DNA from: Ceriagrion tenellum
Lineage: Eukaryota > Arthropoda > Insecta > Odonata > Coenagrionidae
Direction of reading: 5' to 3'
Assembly (NCBI GenBank): GCA_963169105.1
Contig: OY720636.1
Coordinates: forward strand, 104,160,539 to 104,224,538
Length of the DNA: 64,000 nucleotides
Shown here: positions 47,700-59,404 of the stretch, piece after piece
Numbering within the stretch: the first letter of the stretch is position 1
How the letters are laid out: the number at the start of each line of letters is the position of its first letter
Notes under the pieces: generated by a model
Told to the model about the DNA's origin: nothing
The model's input: only the letters and a program-made list of their open reading frames with translations
Databases searched by the model: none
Translations under genes and position numbers: made by a program

Positions 47700-47830
47700 G
47701 TCTTAGGCTCCAGTCCGATGACTAACATGACATGTTTTTCTCCATGGTCTCCGGGGTCGGGATTTGAACCCGCAACCCTCTGGCTGTCGGGTTGCGGCTT
47801 CCTTGATAGACCAAGATCATCATTAAATGA
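47700..47830 (-). mobile_element. tRNA-derived SINE fragment
   Basis: The minus strand carries GGGTTCAAATCCC (B box, 47759-47771), preceded by a tRNA-like head with AAGCCGCAACCCGACAGCC. It continues to GGAGACCATGGAG. The 158-codon minus-strand frame at 47474-47950 runs through this SINE and is considered an artefact. A short imperfect hairpin (AAAATGTACT / AGTACATTTT) lies just right at about 47876-47906. Confidence 0.55.
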
Positions 47831-47949
47831 GATGAATTTTTGGCTGGTGATTATGCATTCATTACAGTTAAGCGAAAAATGTACTTCAATTATTTGAGTA
47901 CATTTTGCGCGGCCGTAATAAATTCCTGGATCATTCCTCGTCTCCCTCA

Positions 47950-48360
47950 CGTTCTCTATTCACATCAGGTTTCGAACCATTGTATTTGGAGCCCTAATTT
48001 GAAACTCTAGGGCATTAACCTTGTAACGTATTTAATAATACTTAAATGGGGTTAAGTTATCGTTGTTTTAATATTCATTGCCACCATTTTTCATATAAAA
48101 TGAAACCATTGTAGTTGACTCAGTTTTAATCCGTGTGTGTAAAATTCTTAAGATTTGGCTTCATGTCCTTTTATTTCTTGTAGGCTAAGCGTTTATTCTT
48201 TTAAATGTTCCTGATGGAGGATTTTGGGGATATTTTTCATTTGAGTATTCTATCAGGTGATTGGTTGGTTTAGTGGAAGTTCTCATGGTAACGTCCTAAT
48301 TTCCAGTGCATCGTTCCGCTTCCCTACAATGGATAACCCGACATTAGATCCCTCTTGAAT
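47950..48360. other. No recognisable feature
   Basis: AT-rich spacer without motifs I can support. Confidence 0.5.
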
Positions 48361-48365
48361 TCCTC

Positions 48366-48593
48366 TTATCGTCTCCCTCTTCTTATTTCCTCCTGAAGTC
48401 CTTCCTCTTCCTTCCTCCTCCCATCTCCCCCTTTGTTCTTCTCTCTGTTACTCTCTTCAACGGCCTGTAACTCATCCATGAGCATCCTCATTTCGAAAAT
48501 ATTTGTAATCGCTGATTCATCTCTTGGCTTTAAATATTTTGATCCTTCTTCAGTAATTACAGATTGAAAAATATTGAATCGTTCAGTAGGCAT
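48366..48593 (-). other. Coding-like open frame, unrecognised
   Basis: The minus-strand frame starts at an ATG (48593). It encodes a peptide whose first 50 residues look like ordinary protein (GSKYLKPRDESAITNIFEMR within it) and whose last 25 are Glu/Lys/Arg-rich because of a purine-rich tract. Codon use in the first part is AT-rich but even. I recognise no family. It could be a small exon, a retrocopy fragment or chance. Confidence 0.25.
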
Positions 48594-48659
48594 GAGGAGT
48601 CTTTAGAAGTCGATTCTGGGCTCGGAGGACGGGCAAGTAGCGTTTCTTGTCGAGAATAA

Positions 48660-49260
48660 GTTGCTCGTGACGGCGCAGTTAGAGCGGACCTTACAAAAAC
48701 ATTCGGTCGCTAGTAATCTAGCTACGCGGCACTCTGTGGAAGGCGCATCGTCGTGGATTTTCGGACGACCCCATTACTGTCGTACCCGTGCCCCACGGCC
48801 CAGGGTATTTGATTGGCTCTCGATCAGAATCCATGCAGCTCCCCGTCACGATTCGCGGAGCCTGAGGATTCCCCCTGATTGCCCGCCGACGTCATATTTC
48901 TTCGACCCTCTTCTCGTGGTGGAGAGGGCGCGGCTCAACATTGAGGCGATCCCTTCGTCCTATTGCCCTCATGAACTTGGCCGTCGTGTACCATGCGCCC
49001 TAGGTTGGGGTCAGTCGTGGGATTGGGTGCAAATGCCGGAAAGATGTTAATCGTCGAGGGGGTGATAAGGTCCTCGTGCCGCGGAAAGTTGGCCATGATT
49101 GTTGGAGTGACGTATAAAAGATGAGAGGAAAGCAGATGAATTTTACAAATATTCGATCTTCGTCGAGTGGATTGTATATTTATTGTAAAAGTCAGTAGTT
49201 AATATCATGAATCTTGGGGGGGATTTAATGCTTATATCAAAAAGGGGAGCTTTCACGTGG
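48660..49260. other. CG-richer patch, no gene recognised
   Basis: A 129-codon plus-strand frame (48661-49050) lies in CG-richer DNA and has no domain. I do not support it as a gene. Confidence 0.45.
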
Positions 49261-49272
49261 TGGAAGGACGTC

Positions 49273-49424
49273 ATAATGATCAAGAAAAAGTTGGTGACTT
49301 CCCTAATTTATTTAAAAGTTACCGACCGGTTTCTGCTGTCTGCTGATGATTTTTTGACAACCGAAACTAGTCGGTAACTTTTGAATAAATTGTGGAAGTC
49401 ACACACTTTTTCTTGATTATTTTA
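49273..49424. repeat. Foldback repeat with hammerhead-like cores
   Basis: Left arm 49273-49332 and right arm 49363-49424 are reverse complements with scattered mismatches (AAGAAAAAGTTGGTGACTTCC against GGAAGTCACACACTTTTTCTT; AAAAGTTACCGAC against GTCGGTAACTTTT). The 30-base centre contains CTGATGATTTTTTGAC. Confidence 0.8.
49341..49378 (+). ncRNA. Hammerhead-like core
   Basis: CTGATGA (49343-49349), weak stem II, GAAA (49363-49366), then CTAG, T and C giving an ACT/AGT stem III and a GTC cleavage triplet, followed by GGTAAC. GTTACC in the left arm can pair with GGTAAC as an extended stem I. On the minus strand the left arm shows GAAACCGGTCGGTAAC, an even cleaner stem III, but lacks a nearby CTGATGA. 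Confidence 0.35.
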
Positions 49425-49429
49425 TGCTA

Positions 49430-49935
49430 AAATTGAGATTTGAGTTCTTGATAGTAAGCATATCCTCATGATGATGTCAGAGCTTGAACCCTTACGCAGA
49501 AGGATGTGTGTTGATTGGAGACGTGTGACATACGGGTGTGGTTTAGTTTGGAGAACATGCGATTGAACTGAAGGATGGCCAACGAAGCTGTACCGGACGG
49601 TATGGAGGGAAAGAAAGTGGTTTTAGGGAACCAAATGGAGACAAAAGGTGGATAGGTTAATTGTTATAAGAAGTTATCACCTATGGATAGTATCTTGAAT
49701 ATCGCTGGGGAAGGTAAAATGCTGGCAAAGAGGAGATGGAGAAAAATAAAGACTAATCGGGTGCTATAAAAACAGGTTCAAGTGTGAAAATCGTGTTGAT
49801 AAATGGTGGGACTCCTAAAAAGTTCCTTAGAAGTGTAGCAGTCAATAAAATACCCATCACGCCATTGCCTGTTGGGGTAGAATTACTCAAAAAAATACAA
49901 TCCATGAAGGTTGGACTGTAAAGTGGACTCGCTTC
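49430..49935. other. Purine-rich, possibly element-derived, unidentified
   Basis: Plus strand rich in A and G with several frame-broken peptide-like stretches. I could not place it in any reverse-transcriptase or transposase family and list it as unidentified. Confidence 0.35.
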
Positions 49936-49936
49936 T

Positions 49937-50098
49937 CATATTGAATGGAAAACAAGTACTTGATTATGGTTCCTCACTTTATTTAAAGCTACACGACCTA
50001 GGTTTTTGTCATGTCATGCCATCATCAGGTACAAGCAGTTGGGTGGCTTAGCCCAAATTCTTAAGTTCTTGTTTTTCATTTATTATGAAGGAGTTCCA
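49937..50098. repeat. Foldback repeat with hammerhead-like core and ATGAAGGAGTTCCA tail
   Basis: The left end CATATTGAATGGAAAACAAG (49937) mirrors the right end CTTGTTTTTCATTTATTATG (ending 50087). It is followed by ATGAAGGAGTTCCA at about 50085-50098, the same 14-mer that follows the core at 23685-23725. The intervening sequence carries a minus-strand core. Confidence 0.65.
49986..50037 (-). ncRNA. Hammerhead-like core, GAAA changed to AAAA
   Basis: Minus strand: stem I TTGTAC, CTGATGA, TGGCATGACATGACA (a decayed GGCAT/ATGCC stem II), AAAA where GAAA is expected, stem III CCT/AGG with flanking A-U pair, cleavage triplet GTC, and GTGTAG pairing to stem I through several GU pairs. Loss of G12 predicts inactivity. 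Confidence 0.35.
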
Positions 50099-50099
50099 C

Positions 50100-50755
50100 C
50101 GAGTTACGCCAGAGACAGTGTCTTATATCACCTTTAATAGTTTCCTACGTAGTAATCTTTCCTTAAGTATCTCTTTGCGTACTCATACTTTTCTTATGCT
50201 CGCCCTCCTGTTCATAAGACTCCCAAATTCCTTCTTTTCAGAGTGTTTTCAGCCACATTCGCTCAAGAATTTCTCGGTGTACCCCTTCTTCTTATAAGAT
50301 TCACTCGCCTGTCATAAATCTTATTCGTCATTCGATGTGTATAATTTTTCCTGAATTTGGCAAACCAGCGAAGTACGCTCCTTTCATACGTATCCATTAC
50401 CGGAGCATCCTCGCCAAATTCTTGCATCACCTTCTACTTAACCATTTCTCTTCCAATTTTACCGCAAATAATTCTCAGACACAAGTGTCGTAATGACCCT
50501 TCAAAAGCCTCTCTTTATGTGGGGCAGCAAAAGGTAATATTTTCCTCTCTCCTGCTTAAGGAGTACTGAGGGAATTTCATAAAATCATGGAGTTAGTTGC
50601 GATGATGTTAAAAGTTACCTTTATATTTGACTATAAGCATCAGCCTATGGAGTCGCCCTGTTTATATCTTCCTTATTGCTTTCCTTATTTATTTATTTCC
50701 GTATATATTTTCCGTTTGAGTTCAAATGATGCTCACGTTTATCTTTGGTAGATGC
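50100..50755. other. No recognisable gene
   Basis: T-rich sequence with hydrophobic short ORFs (50085-50297, 50357-50569) explained by composition. Confidence 0.5.
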
Positions 50756-50759
50756 ACGT

Positions 50760-51294
50760 TTAAGGTGGTCGGACGATTTTGTTTATGTACGAATTTGCCT
50801 GAAACTTTGCAAACGTGTACTTAGTGGTAATGTGTACGGATAAAAGCGAAAAATACTGTATAATACCGATTTAGTTTCTTTGCAAATCGATGCTATTTTC
50901 AAACGTGGCATTGTCACGTGCCTCATATATTTCGATATGATTCGGTGACACAAGTACAGATTTTCTCCTAATCACGAAAACTCACGTTTCATATAAGATA
51001 GTTTCCTTATGAATATGGAGGTATCATTCGGTATAAATAGCAAGTATATACATATGGTTATACCTAAAATTTCGAATTCCGCGCCGTAAATCCTGGTCGT
51101 AACACTGATTGAATTGAGACTAAATTTTTAAAGTAATAGTTTTACGCCACTTATTTACAATGTGTATGTTTATTTCCGAAGTATGCATAGATGTACTTTA
51201 GTTAGACGTGGTCCAAGAATCTCTTTTAGATTTACTTGAAAAGTTAGTGAAATGTGCACTCAATGACTCACGATTCGAGTACCGACCACCTTAA
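50760..51294. mobile_element. Complete TTAA MITE, 535 bp
   Basis: It starts TTAAGGTGGTCGG (50760) and ends CCGACCACCTTAA (51294), a perfect 13-bp terminal inverted repeat including the TTAA. The body is AT-rich and noncoding. The left 80 bases match the fragment at 38653-38740. TTAA termini match piggyBac-type target duplication, so mobilisation by such a transposase elsewhere in the genome is inferred. Confidence 0.85.
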
Positions 51295-51685
51295 TGCATT
51301 TCCGTGCTAATGCGGAGTTTCGGAAGGGGATTCACCCCCGAGTCATGCCGATAATTTCTTCTTGGAATGGGGTTCCATTTTTGCAACCATAGTTTGTAAC
51401 CATTAAAATAATGAGGAGAGTTTAACGGCCATGTATGAAAATCGGGGATGACCGTAATTGAGGAGGACTCGAAGGTTCATCATTCATGCTTAATCATGCT
51501 CTATTTCGAGTAACTTGTTTTATTTTTACTGGTATGCCTTCAGTGCCAAAGTAATCGTAAATGAGGCTGAACTCTGCCTAGCAGATTTTCTTTTAAGCAT
51601 CATGATTGTGCGGAGCTGATCGCTAGTGATTTACGGTTCAATTATGTAGATACGCTTAACCTGGGAAAACATATTCATCCAACAT
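51295..51685. other. No recognisable feature
   Basis: AT-rich spacer between the MITE and the SINE fragment. Confidence 0.5.
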
Positions 51686-51689
51686 AGTC

Positions 51690-51775
51690 ACGAATCCACT
51701 CGACCAGGTTTCGAACTCGCGACCTCCGGATTAGCTGGTTAGGGGGGTATACCAATGCAAGCGAGACGACTATAT
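51690..51775 (-). mobile_element. tRNA-derived SINE head
   Basis: The minus strand carries GAGTTCGAAACC (B box, 51707-51718), preceded by ATTGGTATACCCCCCTAACC, which can act as the A-box region. The 3' body after GGTCGAGTGGATTCG is short before similarity is lost. Confidence 0.5.
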
Positions 51776-51779
51776 TTAT

Positions 51780-54700
51780 TGAATGCTTAATCACAATGGA
51801 TTAGCTCGCGGTTTTTGTAGTAAAAAAATTCATTTCCAAGTATTTCTTGTCTCGTGTAAACTATTATTTCACCAATATCGGACTCAACTTGAGCCTTGGA
51901 TAAATAATATGCCCTGATATTATCTCCTCATTATTGGATTTAATTTTTTTATTTCCTCTGTTCAGTAGGCTTGATATCCTCTCAGCGGTTCATAGCTTTA
52001 TTCTCACGTAAATAAGGGTTCGTTATTTCCCTCGAGAGATTTAATGAGAATACTTTGGGAACTTTGGTATCTGGTCTCTCTTACCTTCTTCGCTGATAGA
52101 AGGTCGTAACGGGAGCTTTTGCCTCACATTACTTCTGCACAGCTATATAGCAGGCCTGTAAAATTATAATAAAATTGGAGTCCATTGCCTTTAATCGTAA
52201 ATAAATTTTGAAATTCATATAATTATACTGTTTTGAATAGTTAAGTTGGATTATAGTGTAAATTAGGTAGATGAGTTTCATAAGAAATTTTTTATCTTTT
52301 ATTCAATTGATTTACTTGATAACTACTTGTAATGCGTTAAGTAAATTTGGATATTATCTCCTAAATTCAAATTTTAACATGCCGTAGGAAGCTGAGGTCG
52401 TATTGAATGTGGTAATGTATTGAGTTTTTTCTGTTGTATATGCTTACATTGGTCATAGTTTTTTAGTGCCAGTGGAGGATTTATGCACAACTTTCAATTT
52501 TGGTGAAACGCAGGTAATTATTGTCTAGATGCTGTAAATCTGGGATCAAAGCAGAATCGCCGTATGCGCTCTGTTCTCTTTCATTCCTGCTGAACGGTAG
52601 TTAGCGTCGTTTATCGCCGAGGATCAATCATGGCAGGCTTCGAAGTGTAGTGCGTCAATCGTAAATCATTTTGTTTTCGACATCAACGCATTACTTGACC
52701 CGTGTTGTCTTGTTGACTCTTCTCGGTAGGTTCTCGAGTTGCCGTTGGGGAGGAAGGCTTTTCATTGAGTTGACTCCCCCCTCCGGAGATAATAAGAAAA
52801 TTGAGGTTCGTGAGTCGTTGACATTCTCGGCAGAGGTAAAAAGAAAGGTCCTCAGCGTTTGGATTGAGCCATTGCTGTAAATTGCACTTAATACGCCGAC
52901 TCCTCGTCATTCACTCTCATTAGCCAACTCTCGGAACTCCAGTGGCTGCATATGGCTTCGTAATGTTTGATTGGATTCCTGGAATACCGTAATAATTGGG
53001 TTCTTAGTGTTTGAACCTAGGCAAATTTACGTATCGCAGTGCGTGAGGTTATGCAAACTCGTAAAAGTTAAACGATTGGTCGGCAGAAATGTCTTGGTTT
53101 TTTCTTTCTTCCTTGTATCCCCATCGGAGCTCGTATGCCCTAAAAGCCTAGAATTTCCTTTTAAGTGTTTATAAAAATTTGATTAATTTATTTTTATATA
53201 CAACGTTATTAGTTGTTTCCCTTTCCCAAGGTAATTATCTCATATTTTGATTTGTGACTTTACTGCATAATTGTTGTAGAGATGGTTTTGGGTCATAATA
53301 ATTTCCCGCATGTCTCCGCATACTGTAAATTTATATCATTATTGCTAAACAAGCTCGAAAGATAGTTCCAGTGGCAGTATTAGAACCAGAACTAGTTCGT
53401 TTGTCAGGCAGCGCGTTACTGCTGTCCGTTTCTCAAGTGTGTAACCGAAGTCGAAATGGAAACCGTAAAGTTATTTCAGTGTCCTACGCGTAAAGTTGAA
53501 GCTTGCTATTTTCTGCCCTGATTCATGGTTAACACCAACTTTATATACATTTTTATTTGTAACATTCGTCAAGGGGAGGGGAAAAATAGATAAAAAACAT
53601 TATGGAATCACAATTTTCCTGACCCGCGCCGCGAGAGAAAACAGCCAATTGTACCATTTCCCATTTCATGCTACGTTCCCTTTCATTAACGTTTGGAATC
53701 AGCTATGCTAGTAGTGAGTACCGCGGTAATTTACCCAAAGATACATAATGAATCGCCGATTTCCAATTTTGTTTTTCTTTAGAATTACCCCTGATTTTGA
53801 ACGAGGATTGTGTCTGGAAATACTGCTTTGTTGGGGTGTAAGCGTCTCCGGAAGAAATATTGCCTGTGCTTACTTTTCCCGTGCCTCGTGTCCTCTGTCA
53901 TCTCACAACCCTGCTATTTTTTGGTGGAGAAGTCAAGAATCCCCACGATCTCCCACGTGAACCATTGTTGAATTTTGGTGTTCCGGCTCCCTCGCCTTCT
54001 CCATATCGCCTTACCAATGTTTCCACTCTTTCTCCAACACGCTTTGCTCTCCAGTATCGTTTTAATGGCTTTTCTCATTAAGCTACGCTCCCATTTACTC
54101 GTGTTCACAATCAGTTAGCACCTTCGTTGACGAAAGTGTGCCTCTTTGCATTTTCCCTCCGTTTTGTGCACCGGTTTTTTTGGTTTCCTCGTCTATTTTA
54201 ATGCGTCGTTTCCGCTATTATTTTTATTATTAGTTTTAATTGTCCCAATTTGGTGGGGTTTGACTATAATTTCCTCGTCAAGTTTGGAATTTTTTTTACT
54301 ACCTAGATGATCTATGGTCTGCATTTTTTGAGTAATTTATGCCGCATTGTTTCTATTTTATTTTCATCTATTTAACTACGAGAAATTAGACAGTTTAATA
54401 TGTGATATCTAAGATCAGAGGAAGGCAAACAATAAATGAAAAGTAAGTGAGCTGTTTACTTTGCGATATAGAGAGAGAGCCAATTCGTATGAAAATTTAC
54501 TTTATATTCCCAGTTGTACTTCTGAATTAAAGCCAAATCATAGTGTAGGTATTTGTTTAAATCTACATAGAGCGAGGAATTTTTGTGCCGAATTTATATA
54601 ATTACTTATCATTAGCTCAATAAAGTCGATACATTATTTAGGCTGAGAAAGCGATTTCTTTCTCGAGTCGTGAAATTTTTTTTCAATTTTTCGAAATTTT

Positions 54701-56750
54701 TCGTCGTTTTATTCGAATGACATTTAAAAATTTAATTAGCTTAAACGAGGATGACGTAAATGTAGTGATATCAATGACGCAAAAACTTCGCTTTGTCATA
54801 AAATTATCAAATTTATGCTTTCATGGGTTCCACTTAGCTTTTTTTTTCACGCCGTACGCTGAAATGGGCTTCTCAGACGAAGTTCTTAAATGGTGACCAT
54901 ATGAAAAGAATCTCAGTGAGCAATGAAATTTATTTTCAAAAGAATCGAGAAATCGTATAAACTTTTCTCCATCTCGATTCTGTCGCAATGCATGAGTCAG
55001 AACTTCGTTTATTAATACGGTCTCTGGATCTCGCAGCCGTACTCCACCCCATGGAAAACTTATTAATTTCTGTTTCTTTCCATGGTACGGAAAAAGGTTC
55101 AATGCGTGGCTGATATTGTTGTAAATTAAGAACAAAGTAGTGAGCAAATATTGTGATTTTGGCAATTAGTCCCTATTGTCGCTGCAGTTCATAGCTTTAT
55201 TAGGTTCTGTAGCACCGGGTGGTGACTAAAATTAAGTTGCAAAAGTGTCTTTGAAGGTTTTGGGGATGGTGCAAGCATGCTCTAAGACTGGAAGATATGA
55301 TTTTTGAAAATATATTTCATAAAGGCTCGAGCTCGTTTCCCATGAATACATTACAGTTCTCATTACCTTGAATTTCTGGAGGTGTTTCTTTGAAATGTGG
55401 AAGTCATTGTCGTGCTGTAATTTAGGAAATAGGATTCCTTAAAAATATAATGTTGAATAATTTAATGGAAGTTTCCATTTTTCTTCTAAGTGTTGTTATT
55501 CTGGGTGCGCTTCGATATTTCAATTCTTATATCAACATTCGGTGCATATTATCCTTGGTAGTGGCGTAAACAAGGAACAATGTCTTGAATGCGACTTTGA
55601 AAAGTGAAAAAAATGTCACCTTTTTTCCCTGCAAGAAACTGTTCCACCTTCAAGCCGGAAAAGTTACAGTATACAATTTTTTAAATCTTCTCTGTTGATG
55701 CTTTTTGTACGCAAATTTAGGTCGCCAAAATTGTGCAAAAATGCGGAAACTTTCTACCTAGTTATGTTGCGTTAGTCCGACTTGTGATAGTTATTGCCGA
55801 GGAGAAGTGAATTTATGTGCGGCGGGAAATTTGTGCTCCGGCCGCAATCAAAGTTGCTGCGTTGAGACCCGTTCGCATTCATTTCGAGGTTGATGAAGAA
55901 TAATTACCCAACCCATTGCCGATTTCTCTGAATGCGAATGCGTCTCCCTTCTCCGAGTCCAGCTCGTGTAATCTAATATGTTTTGTGCCCCAAGAATTTA
56001 CGGCCGCTCTTTTCTTTTGCTCTCCCTTGACTCCTTACGGTGACCACGTGGAGTCTGATGAATGGATTTGGAATTATTTTTTCTTCCTCTTACGAACTCA
56101 CGATCTATGAATTCACGGCCGATGGAAAGTTGGCAGCGGCGGACGCCTAGCACGCGCGGAGTCGGTAATTCCGAAAGAAATGTAATCAAACTGGGATATG
56201 CAGACGTGCGTTTCCGGTCTCTCGTGAGGAGCGTTTTCTGGCCATTAGCCTCGGGCGCCCGTCACCTGGGTTGTCTCTTTGAATTAAGCGACACTCGCGA
56301 GACGACCGCGGATGCTAAGTACGCAAATGGAACGAACTCACGATGTGCATCGGGCATACTTCAGTCTCTCGGATACCTCGCTCTGTCACAGGTTACCTTA
56401 ACTGGGTTTCACGCCGCGTCAGCTGGACTTCTGCCCGTCTTGTGTGATTAATGTAGTGAGTGTCAGACTTTTTGTTTCTCTCTTGGGTGAGCTGGCGTTA
56501 AATTAGATTATCAGTTCTGGCGGCTGTGATGAATAAGACCTAAGTTCAAATGCTGCAATTTTTATACTACGCCAATGCATCGCTACGACACTAACGGATA
56601 TGACGGGGCTTGATCATGATAATTGAGTATGCATGATGGTAGACTTTCATTGCCGTCATTTCATTTGCAAGAACTACTCTTATGAAGAGCGTGCTACGTA
56701 AAAAATCAATTTTATTTTTTAAGCTTGGCCTAATTTCCTTATTGTAGTCA
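51780..56750. other. No recognisable gene; AT-rich
   Basis: About 5 kb with no repeat partner in the window and no conserved peptide. Frames near 52671-52910, 53748-54108, 54821-55165 and 56062-56451 were read and show no known domain. Modest CG enrichment occurs near 56100-56350. Confidence 0.5.
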
Positions 56751-56756
56751 TGATTG

Positions 56757-57030
56757 GTCGTTCAATCCTAAGATTGGTTGACTGCAGCCCTCCACCATTC
56801 CCTATCTAATGCTAGTTCCCTAGCCTCCTGGCATCTCATCCTATATACTTTCCTCTTTATTTGGTCCATGAACTTATTCCTGGGTCTTTCTCTAGGGACT
56901 TTTCCCTCTATTTTGCCTCTAGTTGTGTTCTTCACATATCCATTGTGTCTCAGGGTGTGTCTAATCCATCTTGTTCTCCTTTTCTCTATGGTGTTCCATA
57001 TGGTCCTTTCCTCTTCTACTCTTCTGTACC
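56757..57030 (-). pseudogene. Non-LTR reverse-transcriptase C-terminal fragment, second copy
   Basis: The minus strand matches 41647-41928 closely at the DNA level, both beginning at their 3' end with CCTAAGATTGGTTGACTGCAG (plus-strand view). The translation ends in KFMDQIKRKVYRMRC, then ELALDREWWRAAVNQS and a stop. Toward its N-terminal side (WICEEHN region) a stop and frame change break it. Same strand and similar truncation as the other copy, 15 kb away. Confidence 0.75.
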
Positions 57031-57069
57031 CTTCATCATTTTTTATTTTGCCCGTCTATCCATTATTGT

Positions 57070-58370
57070 AGTGGTTGACTTTAAATTGATCTGGAAAAGA
57101 ATACCCGAAAAAGGTATCAACTTGTCAGAAAATCATACCTACGATTTATTTTATGAATATTCCAATACGTCATAAAGTGAACGATCAAATGAAGTGAGAT
57201 CTCGACAAATCACATGTAATTCTGCTTTAGGACGAGCAATGACTCTTCTTATAAGCGTGAGCGCCCAAGGATACTGCGGAACGTGACGAAAATACATGCC
57301 CAACTACTGTGTAGAAAATCTCATCATAAAGGTTCCGCTGTCTTTCACGAACTTATGTTTTCATTTTGCCGCACTTAAAGCCCATGTTATTTCTTTCGTC
57401 ATGTGACACTGCATGCGCATATCTTTAATTTTCTAAAGCGATCTTGTTCTCCTAGCCAAGGGTCTTGTCGGCTCAACTTACTCATCCGCGTTTGAACTCC
57501 TGTCCCCCTTATGTATGTCATAAGTGTCATGCGAAATTCATCTTATATGTGCCTCTTTTATTCTCATATGTGCTGCTGTCCTGAGGAAAGATTAAATTTA
57601 TTAGGGACCTCCAATGGATATCTTGTCGGAGTCGAGAGTCGGGGCAGGCTGCTGAAACTACACTTCAATGTAATGGATTGAAGGTGCATATAGAAGATAG
57701 CTAGGGTTATCGAGCCTTACCTCAATGTTGGGAGTGTTTAAAGCTTTTGAACTGAAAATATTCTAATTATAATCTTACTTTCGTTACTGTATTAGTTTCA
57801 AACGCGTGTCTCTCTGCGAAATGTTGAAATATAGTTTTGTTCCGAGTATGTTTATTGTGCCCTCGACTGGAGAACTCATTCAAGTAAGAAATTCGGTGAC
57901 GGAGGGGTGATGGAAAAAGTCATCTTTGAAATTGGACCTCGCATCATATTATTTAAAGGAAATTATCGCTGAAACTGAATCCACGTACTTCCTCGTTAGT
58001 TTTTGCTCTTGTGCGTTTAGTAAAAGATTTTAAGTTAGCTCTAGTGCAACAATGGGTGCGTTCCGTATGGTTGCGGCTCCCTATTCCAGGAAATTTCATT
58101 TTTTTTGTTCATTCGGAGTGAGTTATCAGTATTATGCATAATTTCAGCTGTGTGGGGGTAAGGGAGTAAGTTGTATCAGCTTAGGAAGCACTTATACAGA
58201 AAAGGAAATTGGTGGCGTGGACGCTGAGGAAAATCATTAAGAAAATGTCTATTAAAGCTACAACATGCAGCGTTTGTAGTATCTCATCGTAGTGCATGAG
58301 TAGGTCAGAGACACAGTTTAAGTGGTTAGAGGGATGTGCGTTAACTGGGAGCTTTTGAATCGAGATTTTG
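57070..58370. other. No recognisable gene
   Basis: AT-rich sequence without motifs or repeat partners that I can support. Confidence 0.5.
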
Positions 58371-58374
58371 GAGA

Positions 58375-58660
58375 ACTGAGAGAGCAAGTTGAGCGGGAAG
58401 AAATACAGAGAAGAAAATGCTTGGGACGGTAGGGAGAGGAAGGAAGAGCTGGTGGCAGATATTCTGTGTACGTAGCGAAATTGTGTGGAGAGTACGGAGA
58501 GTGGTCGGCTTGTTCAAGAGGGGAAAATCCTGTACAAGTGCGAGGGAGAAAGGAAAAGAATAGGAATTTTCGGACGCTTAAGGGAAGACAGATGGCATGG
58601 AAATTTTAGGAGAGATTTTATGTCGAGAAAATAGATAGTGTACGTGTGGGAAAGTTTAAG
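58375..58660. other. Purine-rich tract, no gene recognised
   Basis: Nearly 300 bases with strong A/G bias on the plus strand (GGGAGAGGAAGGAAGAG and similar). Several frames are partly open. It could be the antisense of a pyrimidine-rich intron segment or an eroded element ORF; neither is supported. Confidence 0.4.
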
Positions 58661-58669
58661 GATAACCCC

Positions 58670-59400
58670 GAAATGGTGAATTAAATTGGGGTTTGTTCAA
58701 AAATCTCCCAATGAATTGGAAGATTACCAAATGAGGTGTGGCGGAACGTCGCTTTGTGATTCAGATGCTTTCGAATGCAGTAAACGGATATTGCGGGATT
58801 TCTCCCGTGTCGATTTACCCTCGAGCTTGACTTGCGTTGAGTGCATTTCGCTCTTTCCGTTTACGGTTGTCTACGTTGTAAAAGCGGCCTATTCGGCATG
58901 CATATGCGTCTCGCCCATGCGATAGGTCAATCAATTCGCCGCCCTGGATCTGTCTTTCGTGCCGGCGGCGCGTGGGTGTTTTTGCTTTCGGACAGTGGAA
59001 CCTCGCTTGTGCCGACTGACCCAGTCGTGCGTGTGCGCCAGGGTTGATGTATCGACCCCTTTTTCTTTTAATCATCCTTAAGCGAGCCCGTGGAACGGAA
59101 TGCTTGGGAAAATGTTTCGACGGCTCTTTAACGTCCGTCGCATGTCCCCCGGCGACTTTTGGCGTACCCTACTTAGCCCCGTGTGTAGAAAGTGTGGACG
59201 ACTCATCAACCGTAAGCATTTAACGTGAAATGACTGCAATAACCGAAGAAATCATCATCACTTGCAGTTATAAATCAAAGATTGGTTCGTTGTTGCTGTC
59301 CGCTTCACTCCCATACGAGCTAATAGCTTTATTTTTTTTATAAATATCTATTCATCAGGCTTAAATATGGGCATTGAACTAATAAGCGCGGACTGAACGC
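58670..59400. other. No recognisable gene
   Basis: Slightly CG-richer near 58860-59170, with overlapping frames on both strands and no domain. Confidence 0.5.
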
Positions 59401-59404
59401 CATC

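Noticed and set aside
47474..47950. 158-codon minus-strand ORF
   Set aside because: Its middle is the translation of a tRNA-derived SINE (RKPQPDSQRVAGSNPDPG region), so the frame is a chance product of a repeat.
49430..49935. Possible transposase or reverse-transcriptase remnant
   Set aside because: Purine bias gives protein-like fragments, but no motif order of any family could be matched.
53914..54108. Minus-strand frame resembling a basic LINE peptide
   Set aside because: Only general Lys/Arg/Trp richness; the GH..RH, IEGK or FMDQ landmarks seen in the accepted copies are absent.
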